From a virus: a stretch of 64,000 nucleotides of DNA. Below the pieces are notes generated by a model. That model did not search any database. It saw only the letters and a list, made by a program, of their open reading frames with translations, and was not told the origin of the DNA. The position numbers and the translations under genes are program-made. Position 1 is the first letter of the stretch. Each line of letters opens with the position of its first letter. Positions 54,696 through 64,000 of the stretch are shown in pieces. Location: positions 62,001 through 126,000 of IMG/VR virus record IMGVR_UViG_3300042295_001596; one strand, written 5' to 3'.

Positions 54696-55637
54696 ATGAG
54701 CAAAAAGCTTTGGGTACAACAATATCGACCAAGCCAACTTAGTGAGTATGTTTGGAGTAACAGTGCTCAGAAAGCCCAAGTGGAAACTTGGGTAGCTGAG
54801 CGCCATCTGCCTAATCTATTGCTAATTGGGCATCCAGGAATTGGTAAGACTGCACTAGCTATGATGCTGATGAGAGAGCTGGATGTAGATAATTCAGATA
54901 TCAAGTTTGTAAATGGATCTACAACAAATGGTATCGACTTTGTACGTGATCTTGAAAACTTTGTGTCTACTATGCCCATGGGCGAGTTTCGTTATGTGAT
55001 TATCGACGAAGCTGACGGTCTAACTGTCGCAGCGCAATCAGGATTGCGCAACATGGTTGAGACCTACAGTGATGGGGCACGTTTCATTCTCACTGCTAAT
55101 TATGGTCACAAAATCATTCCAGCACTCAAGAGCAGGTGCCAAACATTTGAAATCCAAAGCCTTGAACGCGATCAGTTTGTAGAGCGCATTGCTACAGTTC
55201 TTATGAGCGAAGGCATTGATCTCACTGAACATAATTTTGAGATTCTGGATGATTACGTATCAGCATGCTATCCTGATCTACGCAAGTGTATCAACATGCT
55301 GCAACAAAACTGCATCAACAAAACACTACAACGACCAGGTGAAGGCACTGCTAGCGCCACAAGCGACTACATCGTGCAAGCTGTTGGACTGTTCCGCGAA
55401 GGCAAGATTCAAGAAGCCAGAAAGCTGTTGGCACCCAAGCTGCAAGGTGCTGAATTTGAAGAAGCTTATCGACTTTTGTATCAAAATCTCAACTGGTGGG
55501 GTCCAAGTGATAAACAACAGAATGCAGCGATTGTTATCATTGCTAACCGGCTGAGAGACCATGCCATGTGTGCTGATCCTGAGATCAATTTTTCAGCATG
55601 TTTGATTGAACTCAGCAGTGTGGCAAATGAGGGCTAA
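54696..55637 (+). CDS. Sliding-clamp loader ATPase subunit (gp44-type)
   Basis: A 313-aa AAA+ protein close to T4 gp44 (319 aa). It starts MSKKLWVQQYRPSQLSEYVW, the usual N-terminus; GAGG sits 6 bases before the ATG at 54696, so the GTG at 54669 and ATG at 54675 are not preferred. Walker A GHPGIGKT (45-52), Walker B VIIDEADG (101-108), and ALKSRCQTF with the SRC arginine finger are all present. It should form the gp44/gp62 loader opening the sliding clamp. No gp45 or gp62 is seen nearby in the window. Confidence 0.9.
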   Translation: MSKKLWVQQYRPSQLSEYVWSNSAQKAQVETWVAERHLPNLLLIGHPGIGKTALAMMLMRELDVDNSDIKFVNGSTTNGIDFVRDLENFVSTMPMGEFRYVIIDEADGLTVAAQSGLRNMVETYSDGARFILTANYGHKIIPALKSRCQTFEIQSLERDQFVERIATVLMSEGIDLTEHNFEILDDYVSACYPDLRKCINMLQQNCINKTLQRPGEGTASATSDYIVQAVGLFREGKIQEARKLLAPKLQGAEFEEAYRLLYQNLNWWGPSDKQQNAAIVIIANRLRDHAMCADPEINFSACLIELSSVANEG

Positions 55638-55644
55638 GCCCTCA
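55628..55644. terminator. Hairpin between convergent genes
   Basis: TGAGGGC pairs with GCCCTCA around a 3-base loop spanning the stop codons of the clamp loader and the convergent structural gene, whose ends overlap by 4 bases. There is no T-run on either side, so termination is only possible. Confidence 0.35.
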
Positions 55645-56058
55645 CTATCAAGTTCCAATTACCCACAAGTGGCAGAAAACTTGTTAAATCAATTGAACAT
55701 GCGCTGGTACTTGTGAGCGTAATGCTATCAGGTGTTATTACTTGGCTCAAATTGTTGCTTACCTGCACCAAAACTATTTTCTGTCCCAGGTTATGAGCTA
55801 CTGGGAGCACACCTCCCACTAAGTCCGCAGCTACAAAACTTTGACGAAACACCAAACCCACTGTGGAGATAATTACTGGACTTGTGCCTGAATCAATAAG
55901 CACTGGTCCAGATACTACATCGCCAGTAATCAAGATTGTTTTGCCTTGAAGATTTTCAATCTCTGTTTTGATAGTGGAGAAATTGTCTCGAAAGCCTTTT
56001 GAGCTTTGATCAATACCAGGAACTGGAAAATTGGGATTTACTCTGCTGATTACTGCCA

Positions 56059-56059
<1 letters not shown>
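55634..56059 (-). CDS. Virion structural protein with 'SQGFRDNF' module
   Basis: A 141-aa protein. Residues 1-40 (RVNPNFPVPGIDQSSKGFRD, then NFSTIKTEIENLQ) are the same virion-proximal module as in the 745-aa and 2497-aa proteins. The C-terminal half (VAHNLGQKIVLVQVSNNLSQ ... GNWNLIVRA) is paralogous to the end of the 235-aa protein at 20789. It joins two modules without a long fibre shaft, so may be a short spike or an adaptor. TAATG overlap with the upstream gene. Confidence 0.7.
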
Positions 56060-58302
<2,243 letters not shown>

Positions 58303-58334
58303 TCACAAAAATATCTGCGCTATTTAACGGATCA

Positions 58335-61300
58335 TTATTGCCAAGGTTTCCCAAAATTCAAAACCCATGTCCTAGAGAACCTGCTTGCTGTCACTGAGGC
58401 CCTTTGATTGAACACAGTGCTATAATAATCAAAAATAGTCTTGTTTTCATCAAATATTACCTGGCTAAAGGGAATATTAGTGTTGTTCACAAAGTCAAAC
58501 TCAGTTGTAAACTCGTCAAAATAAGTTGTATTGTTATCAAACACTGTCTCGCTAGCGGGTTCATACTCTACCAAGGCTGTTTGGCCAACATCCCAAGTCA
58601 TAGTATCCTCATCAAAAGTTGTAGATCCAGTCCAAACAATGCCTTGAACAGTCAACTCCACTTGTTTGACTTCAATCAAGTTACCATCGTAAGGATTTAC
58701 AGGAAAAGGATTGTTTTTAAACCACTCTGCTCCAGAATCTGAGACTTCCGCCAACGGAACTGATAATACAAAATTGTCTGCCCAAACTTCTTGCCAAGAA
58801 GGCAGTAATTCTGTTCCTGAAAAATCAATAAATGCTCCTGACTGATATCCTTGCCCAGGGCTCAATATAGAGACTGTTGATACCCCTAAATCAAATAATA
58901 CTGCAAAGTTTTTTGTACCATTGAAAAATGTAATGTTCCCTTTGGGAAAATGCGAAAAAAGTCCAGGAACTGTTACTTGAATACTGGTTACTACACCTAT
59001 GTTGTTTACGCTGACTATTTTTATTTTGCCAAATTGTTGATTTACTGCTGAGCCGACTTTCACTTCAAACTCTTGGTCAGCTAAGAATCCAGGTGTTGAG
59101 CTTTCAATAGTACCGCTCTGCAAACCTAGATATCCCACTACTTGTGCGCCCGAGCCTTGTCCAATAACAGAGATTTTGGGTTGACTATAATATCCTGTTC
59201 CAGAGGAATTTACTGCTATGTTTGTCAATGCACCACTGCTCAAGTTCACTGATGCAGTTGCTTGTGCCCCAGAGCCTTTGGCGTTGGAAAACCCAAACAA
59301 TCTTTCTGTTGTTTGCCGGATATTATAGACACTGGCTGGAAAAGCTTGATTAGGACCTTGTTTGTTTTGTTTGAGCCAAACAACTTGATTATCTATTATG
59401 GGAATGGCTGTTCCTGAAGGTCCTAGCCCACCTGCTGACCAACCAGTGGTTTGTGCAGTCAAAAGTAGGTCTTGATTTACAATTGTTTGTTGTGTTTGAT
59501 ATCTGTGCTGGGGATACCAAGGCAATGGTAACAAACGGCTAGTAGCGATGTTAGGGAAGGCAACCAGCTGCCAAACTACTGATCCATCAGCACCAGGTGT
59601 GGTGGGTTCAGGAAAATCTCCACTCTTTCCACTAACACTAGCTACAAGTTGCAGTCCGGTGCTAGTGCTTACTCTTTCATTACTATGATAAAATGAAAAG
59701 GGAGTCCAAGTCCTATTACTGTTCGCATCTTTTACAGCAACAAATAATGTTTGATACGGCAGTTGATTGCCTTCACTTACATAAACGTTGCCATAACCCA
59801 GCTTAAACTCTGTCAAATAATTGCTAATAGCATCTCTAACAGTTGAAACATTTTGATAATTTAAACCATTTATAATAGAGACTGCTGGACTGTCATTTCG
59901 ACTCCAATTTTTATCAGCCTCTCTAAACAGATATTCAGGTGGCATTAGGCTGGTGCTGTTATTGATAATAAAGTCCAGTTTGTTTGTGCCTGTTATGGGA
60001 ATCTGTATGCTCATATAATGTTCAAGATTCTGACTTTGGACTGTTAGACGGAACCATTGAATAGCTACATCTACACCGTCTCCAGCACTTACTTCAAAAT
60101 AATATGTTTTGGAAACAGCATGATACTCCACAAAACCACTTAGCATGCCGGTTTCACTCACTACTATAGTGTAGGGAGGTATATTGCCACCCCTGAGACC
60201 GTATTGTATGCTAGCTCCAGGCCTAGTTGTAATGGCTTGAAATTGTATGCTACTGAATTCACCGTCATTTACGGAGCCCAAATCATTTGGTGTTATCCAA
60301 GTGATTTGTTTGGCATCTTGTGCCACTGTAACAAAAAAGTTTTGCGGTATTGCATTTGTACCATCACTTGCAATCACTGTAAACGAATACACAGTGGTAA
60401 TAGAGACATTAGGCGCCTGCCCCCAGAGCTCTCCAAGAATGCTGAGATTTAACCAAGGAGGCAGGTTTACGCTAGAGAAAGCTACGCTCTGCAAGTCTGG
60501 TTCAAATACTATCAAAGGAAAATTAAAATTAGTGCCAGGCGCAATAGTGCCTAAGCTTCCTGAGGGAGTAATCCAAATAGGCGCATGTGGGGGACTTATC
60601 AACCCTACTGAAAACACCTGAGAAATGGTTTTAGTGTTGGTTGATGCAATAATTGTGAAATCAAGCGAGTCAATTGTGCCAGGTGTTACTTGGTCCCACA
60701 CAGCAGCTTGGGCAATGTATTGCCAGGCAGTAGGGTATCCGTCAGGAATATATCCTCCTGTGCCTGTGGGACCACCAGCAGGTGCACTGAACCCACTTGC
60801 CAAACACACGTAGAGTTTTCCAGTGTCATTTGACACAATTTGGTTTATTACATAATAAGTATTGGGCTGCCAAGGCGGGTCAATGCTGTCTACTATATTC
60901 AGTCCAGAAACATAAGGACCATTGGCTATCCCGCTCTTTCCAGGCACTGTACACTTATACAAATAGCCATTGTTAAAAACATAATCAATTATTGAATACA
61001 ACGAAGTGGGTTTCCAAGACAGGTCAACAGTGACCAAGCCTGTTTGCGCTTCAATAGAAACTCCTTGGCTCCAGGTAATAACAGGAGGAAAGCTGTAGGT
61101 AATGGATTTCAAAGGTGTATTTTGGGCAGCCACTACGAATTCTTGTGGTTCAGATTGATAATAGTAGCCCAAAACACTTGTATTGGTGGTCTGCCATTCC
61201 AGAATGTCAACACTATTTGTAGCAGTTATGTAAAATGTGCGATCAGTTGAAAATGTGCCGTTGTTTAGTCGGAGTGTAAAACTAAAAGTTTGTGTGCCCA

Positions 61301-61517
61301 CAACTCCTGAAATCTGTCCTAAAATCTCAATTTGACTGTTGATAAATTCCAAACGTGTGCCAGGAGGCAAACTTCCATTTATTGGAGGAATGCTTACATT
61401 GCAGGGAAGATCTAGAGTTTCTCCATAAGACAGTATTTCTGGGTTACTGCTGTAGCTATAGCCCTCACTTCTGCTTGGTAGCAGACCTTCTGTAACCCAA
61501 AAAGGATAAGACGTCAT
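58335..61517 (-). CDS. Ig-like multi-domain virion protein (1060 aa)
   Basis: A long structural protein, start ATG at 61517 (MTSYPFWVTEGLLPSRSEGY); a TTG at 61544 is in frame but weak. Two to three putative Ig/He_PIG-type domains recur (QTFSFTLRLNNGTFSTDRTF, VYSFTVIASDGTNAIPQNFF, YYFEVSAGDGVDVAIQWFRL), followed by a G-x-G-Y repeat segment (NSSGTGYYSQPKISVIGQGS) like that of the 2497-aa protein, and a Phe/Asn/Thr-rich end (FDENKTIFDYYSTVFNQRAS). This set is familiar from marine T4-like structural proteins. Likely part of the baseplate, tail or capsid decoration; no enzyme motif. Confidence 0.7.
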   Translation of the reverse strand: MTSYPFWVTEGLLPSRSEGYSYSSNPEILSYGETLDLPCNVSIPPINGSLPPGTRLEFINSQIEILGQISGVVGTQTFSFTLRLNNGTFSTDRTFYITATNSVDILEWQTTNTSVLGYYYQSEPQEFVVAAQNTPLKSITYSFPPVITWSQGVSIEAQTGLVTVDLSWKPTSLYSIIDYVFNNGYLYKCTVPGKSGIANGPYVSGLNIVDSIDPPWQPNTYYVINQIVSNDTGKLYVCLASGFSAPAGGPTGTGGYIPDGYPTAWQYIAQAAVWDQVTPGTIDSLDFTIIASTNTKTISQVFSVGLISPPHAPIWITPSGSLGTIAPGTNFNFPLIVFEPDLQSVAFSSVNLPPWLNLSILGELWGQAPNVSITTVYSFTVIASDGTNAIPQNFFVTVAQDAKQITWITPNDLGSVNDGEFSSIQFQAITTRPGASIQYGLRGGNIPPYTIVVSETGMLSGFVEYHAVSKTYYFEVSAGDGVDVAIQWFRLTVQSQNLEHYMSIQIPITGTNKLDFIINNSTSLMPPEYLFREADKNWSRNDSPAVSIINGLNYQNVSTVRDAISNYLTEFKLGYGNVYVSEGNQLPYQTLFVAVKDANSNRTWTPFSFYHSNERVSTSTGLQLVASVSGKSGDFPEPTTPGADGSVVWQLVAFPNIATSRLLPLPWYPQHRYQTQQTIVNQDLLLTAQTTGWSAGGLGPSGTAIPIIDNQVVWLKQNKQGPNQAFPASVYNIRQTTERLFGFSNAKGSGAQATASVNLSSGALTNIAVNSSGTGYYSQPKISVIGQGSGAQVVGYLGLQSGTIESSTPGFLADQEFEVKVGSAVNQQFGKIKIVSVNNIGVVTSIQVTVPGLFSHFPKGNITFFNGTKNFAVLFDLGVSTVSILSPGQGYQSGAFIDFSGTELLPSWQEVWADNFVLSVPLAEVSDSGAEWFKNNPFPVNPYDGNLIEVKQVELTVQGIVWTGSTTFDEDTMTWDVGQTALVEYEPASETVFDNNTTYFDEFTTEFDFVNNTNIPFSQVIFDENKTIFDYYSTVFNQRASVTASRFSRTWVLNFGKPWQ

Positions 61518-61570
61518 TGGTAATCCATTATTTTTGATTACCAATATTTAAGGCTATTGTGAAAACAGGT

Positions 61571-62176
61571 TTAGGGCAGTAACTCTACAGATTTGATGTA
61601 ATCAATGCGTTCCTGCCACATGAGTTTCAAACTCATGAGGTGAGTGTCATCAGTCAAATAAATTCGGGGCCAAACTGGGTATGAGGTTATATCATTAGAG
61701 CTAGGCACAAGCTTGTAATCAGTTTCATCTTGGAAAAAGTTTTTGAGCCAGTCCCAAGTTTCATGAGTTGGGTCATATTTGAAGTAGACACTATATTTGT
61801 ATTTGTTGAACAGGAGATTTTTTCTGACTACCACAAGATTTCTTACATCGAGAGATTTTTCGTGATCCAAGTTCAACGGTTGTGTTATTTCAAGTATCCT
61901 GGTTCCAAATTCCAAAATTAATTTGTTTTTGTCCACAAGGCTAGACGTATAAACCATTTGATGATATTGAAGATCATTGGTGGTCTTGATGAAATGATCT
62001 TTTATTAGATAGCTTTCTTCAAAGTTATCTTTGCACCAGTCGTGTATAACAAAAACCTCAGGTGGTTTTGGATATCCATAATTATATCTTTTTTTGCTGG
62101 GTACAACAGTTGACACCGTAATTTTGGTGCTATACTTTCCAAAAAACAGTTTACTGGAATAGTTTGTTTTGATCAT
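61571..62176 (-). CDS. Conserved marine-phage-like hypothetical protein
   Basis: A 201-aa protein, KLFFGKYSTKITVSTVVPSK, then HEKSLDVRNLVVVRKNLLFN and PRIYLTDDTHLMSLKLMWQE with terminal RIDYIKSVELLP. The RIYL.D..HLM.LKLMW..R ending is one I associate with short conserved proteins of T4-like marine phages; function unknown. It follows the IscA-like gene by 5 bases. Confidence 0.6.
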   Translation of the reverse strand: MIKTNYSSKLFFGKYSTKITVSTVVPSKKRYNYGYPKPPEVFVIHDWCKDNFEESYLIKDHFIKTTNDLQYHQMVYTSSLVDKNKLILEFGTRILEITQPLNLDHEKSLDVRNLVVVRKNLLFNKYKYSVYFKYDPTHETWDWLKNFFQDETDYKLVPSSNDITSYPVWPRIYLTDDTHLMSLKLMWQERIDYIKSVELLP

Positions 62177-62181
62177 CTAAG

Positions 62182-62514
62182 TTAAAAACTCACACTTTTG
62201 CCACAGCCACAGGTGTTAGATACATGAGGATTGGTCCAAACAAACTTTTTGCCAAATAAATCGCTTTCCAAGCCCAATGTGCTGCCCAATAATTTCATTA
62301 CACTATCAGCTTTGATGGCAATAGTGCCATTTGTAATTTCAATAGTTTCATCAAATTTAGATAGTTGATCATTATTACACAGTTCATAAACGTAACTATG
62401 TCCGGAACAGCCTTTGTTGTCAAGGCCTATTACGAACACTGTTTGGACTGCCTCAGACAATATGAGATCTATGTGCTGCTCAGCTGATGGTGTTAAGTTT
62501 ATTACAGATTTCAT
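62182..62514 (-). CDS. IscA/HesB-type iron-sulfur carrier
   Basis: A 110-aa A-type carrier. The three conserved cysteines are present: C36 in NKGCSGHSYVY and C102, C104 in NTCGCGKS. Segments INLTPSAEQHIDLILSEA and FVWTNPHVS fit the family. A-type carriers hold Fe or [2Fe-2S] clusters for transfer to apoproteins. The ATG at 62514 overlaps the superoxide dismutase stop (ATGA). HesB/IscA genes are recurrent auxiliary genes in marine T4-like phages; with SOD they suggest handling of iron or oxidative stress. Confidence 0.85.
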   Translation of the reverse strand: MKSVINLTPSAEQHIDLILSEAVQTVFVIGLDNKGCSGHSYVYELCNNDQLSKFDETIEITNGTIAIKADSVMKLLGSTLGLESDLFGKKFVWTNPHVSNTCGCGKSVSF

Positions 62515-63056
62515 TTGATTTTGAGTTCCAAGTGATCCCAGTTCACTACATTCCAAAACTCCGTGAAAAACTTTTCCCGATTGAAATCGTAATCAACTGT
62601 AGTGTGTTCCCAAAGGTCTATTGCCATGGCAATTCCAGGTTTCAAAACATGGTTCTGGATGGTTTGTATTTGTAAATCTTCCATTATCAATACCCAACCA
62701 TTGCCTTGGATAGTCAACGCTGCATCTACCACAGCTTTCTTGAACGCATCTAAGGTTCCGTGCGTTGATGAGATCTTTTTTTCCAATGCATTACCGGGTT
62801 GGTTGTTTTTTGAATAAGGTTGCATTAGTGGCCAAAAGAAGTCATTGTGTAATAGGGCACCTGCTTTTTGAAACAAGTCACCAGTGGCTTTGTACTTCTT
62901 GAAGTAGTTTTTTGTTAAAATATTGTAATGCACATCTACGCTGTGCTCACTCATTGCTGGTTCAAGATCTTTCAATCCATAAGGCAGCTTAGTGATCTTG
63001 ATAGGCTCTATGAGAGATGCAGCCTCTACTAAACAAATATGATTTCGTAAGCTCAT
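62511..63056 (-). CDS. Fe/Mn superoxide dismutase-like protein
   Basis: A 181-aa protein of the Fe/Mn SOD family. Start is the ATG at 63056 with AAGGAT 8 bases upstream; a TTG at 63107 is less likely. KLPYGLKDLEPAMSEHSVDV, HYN (H43, first metal ligand), and AIDLWEHTTVDYDFNREKFF with D147 and H151 are conserved. The usual N-H-x-F-(Y/F)-W second-ligand motif is instead H70-N71-D-F-F-W, so the His is displaced by one residue and Asn occupies the ligand column. Superoxide dismutation is therefore probable but not certain. Confidence 0.8.
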   Translation of the reverse strand: MSLRNHICLVEAASLIEPIKITKLPYGLKDLEPAMSEHSVDVHYNILTKNYFKKYKATGDLFQKAGALLHNDFFWPLMQPYSKNNQPGNALEKKISSTHGTLDAFKKAVVDAALTIQGNGWVLIMEDLQIQTIQNHVLKPGIAMAIDLWEHTTVDYDFNREKFFTEFWNVVNWDHLELKIK

Positions 63057-63076
63057 GGGGTATCCTTTTCTTGTAT

Positions 63077-63388
63077 TTAAATTGCAGAGCTCAGCAATTT
63101 GTGCCAAGTGAATCTTTCCAACATCATAGTGGGAAATTCAGGCCAGTCTTTGACAACTTCCTGGTAGTCAATTGTTTTGTAACCTTTTTTCAACTTAGTG
63201 TTTTTGGATCGCTGTGAGCCAATCATACCTTCCCAGCCAACACCATGTGTTTTGAAACTGCTGCTGCCTTTCCAGGCACACCAGAATACATGCCAAGTAT
63301 CATCGTCAAGTTGAAAACGACCCCACAGTTTGTCACTTCGTTCCTCTCTGAACTGCAATACTTCCAAAAACGTTATTGATTCAAACAT
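63077..63388 (-). CDS. WGR-like domain protein
   Basis: A 103-aa protein. SDKLWGRFQLDDDTWHVFWC, then WKGSSSFKTHGVGWEG and TKLKKGYKTID, resemble the compact WGR domain that binds DNA ends in PARP-like proteins, including the terminal K-K-G-Y. The match is partial: the W-G-R lies in the first strand and the loop is different. It ends at VKDWPEFPTMMLERF. Lies between speD and sodB in one leftward unit. I treat it as a tentative assignment. Confidence 0.5.
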   Translation of the reverse strand: MFESITFLEVLQFREERSDKLWGRFQLDDDTWHVFWCAWKGSSSFKTHGVGWEGMIGSQRSKNTKLKKGYKTIDYQEVVKDWPEFPTMMLERFTWHKLLSSAI

Positions 63389-63390
63389 AA

Positions 63391-63804
63391 TTATGTATGA
63401 GGACAAAACTGCTTTATGTCAACAGGCAGTTTATTTGGCTTCACAATGCCCCGCAATTCCATCTTGATTGAAGAATATGCTGGCTTGAACCATTTCTGTA
63501 GTATAGGTACTGCCTGATGCGGATCACAATTGCCGCACACAAAAATATCCAAGCTAACGAATTTTGATTCAGGCCAGGTATGGATGGATTCATGGGATTC
63601 AGCTAATATCACAGCACCACTTACCCCTCCTCCATCAAAGGGGTGCAGATATGAAAACAGCACAGTTGCGCCTGTAGCCTTACAACTGTCTTCCATAACT
63701 TCTTGAATTTCGTTAAGGGTACCATGCTGTTGACAGTCATACAAGTCAATCAAAAGATGCTGTCCTGCATATGAAATACCATTGTTTGTTACAAACCCTA
63801 CCAT
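63391..63804 (-). CDS. speD: S-adenosylmethionine decarboxylase (SpeD class)
   Basis: A 137-aa prokaryotic class 1 AdoMetDC. The autocleavage site is AE69-S70-H71 in AVILAESHESIHTWPES, which yields a pyruvoyl cofactor at Ser70. C90 in DIFVCGNCD and His71 are the expected catalytic residues. The enzyme produces decarboxylated SAM for spermidine synthesis. Polyamines pack phage DNA and support infection; speD is known in marine T4-like phages. The ATG at 63804 is consistent with the family N-terminus (ISYAGQHLLIDLYDC). Confidence 0.9.
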   Translation of the reverse strand: MVGFVTNNGISYAGQHLLIDLYDCQQHGTLNEIQEVMEDSCKATGATVLFSYLHPFDGGGVSGAVILAESHESIHTWPESKFVSLDIFVCGNCDPHQAVPILQKWFKPAYSSIKMELRGIVKPNKLPVDIKQFCPHT

Positions 63805-63850
63805 AATGCCTGCTTTCCCTAGGATAATTTACAGTTATTATTTAAGTAGA

Positions 63851-64000
63851 TTATTTGTTCAAAATGCTCAAGGCTTTTGCTAAGCTGGCTTTGTCAAAAC
63901 CATGATCAGGATGTGTTCTCACATAATTGGTTTTCAAATACAAGATGGCTGGGTTGTCATCTATTGCTACCCAAGTGTCAATCTCAGGATGATCAGCAAT
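63851..64000 (-). CDS. HAD-like phosphatase, C-terminal part (5' end outside window)
   Basis: 49 codons to a TAA at 63851. IADHPEIDTWVAIDDNPAIL, then NYVRTHPDHGFDKASLAKAL look like the end of the HAD domain of the 'Swiss Army Knife' RNA-repair type, where W-V-x-I-D-D is the last metal motif followed by a T-x-P-x-x-G-x helix. The N-terminus with the nucleophile Asp lies beyond the window, so activity cannot be judged. Confidence 0.55.
   Translation of the reverse strand: MADHPEIDTWVAIDDNPAILYLKTNYVRTHPDHGFDKASLAKALSILNK

Overview
The window is a gene-dense stretch of a large tailed-phage genome, most likely a marine T4-like myovirus or a larger relative. Evidence: a gp44-type clamp-loader ATPase, a GroES-like co-chaperonin, PhoH, SpeD-type AdoMet decarboxylase, an IscA/HesB-type protein, sequences matching the T4 late promoter ([T/C/G]ATAAATA) on both strands, and long virion proteins with collagen-like, Ig-like, glycine-rich and beta-propeller modules. 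No photosynthesis gene, terminase, capsid or tRNA gene is seen here, so the host is not identified. Genes mostly abut or overlap by 1-14 bases (ATGA, TAATG), which implies translational coupling.

Layout. 1-5126 (minus): sulfotransferase, TPR glycosyltransferase, methyltransferase, carbamoyltransferase and a DUF5672-like glycosyltransferase. 5159-13943 (minus): six consecutive-paralogue RCC1-repeat genes, each a predicted seven-bladed propeller behind a fibre-like N-terminal module, interrupted once by a DUF4376-like fibre gene. 13948-21712 (minus): fibre and tail-tip genes (two glycine-rich adhesins, a G-X-S collagen-like fibre with a C1q-like head, small structural proteins), plus a chimeric pseudogene joining a decayed glycosyltransferase to a fibre C-terminus. 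21737-25237 (minus): dnaJ and clpA under a perfect sigma-70 consensus promoter, plus one small gene. 25338-32299 (plus): a membrane GAF-like protein and an eight-gene sugar/glycosyltransferase operon. 32289-37416: IF-1, a SpoU methyltransferase, small genes, an unexplained region at 34.8-35.3 kb, and PhoH. 37518-49474 (plus): a 2497-aa virion protein, a small structural protein and a 1319-aa fibre with 57 uninterrupted Gly-Pro-Thr repeats ending in an S74 chaperone. 49526-52424 (plus): three glycan-modification genes. 52460-55637 (plus): a structural protein, replication and chaperone genes (DnaE-like fragment, GroES, clamp loader). 55634-64000 (minus): collagen-like and Ig-like virion proteins, then an auxiliary metabolic set (IscA, superoxide dismutase, WGR-like protein, SpeD, partial HAD).

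The theme that ties the window together is an unusually large repertoire of repetitive host-recognition or decoration proteins, each set followed directly by glycan-modifying enzymes. I infer, but cannot show, that the phage modifies its own fibres, or the host surface, with phage-made glycans. The six-propeller array and the GPT-fibre/glycosyltransferase pairing are the best candidates for an undescribed system.
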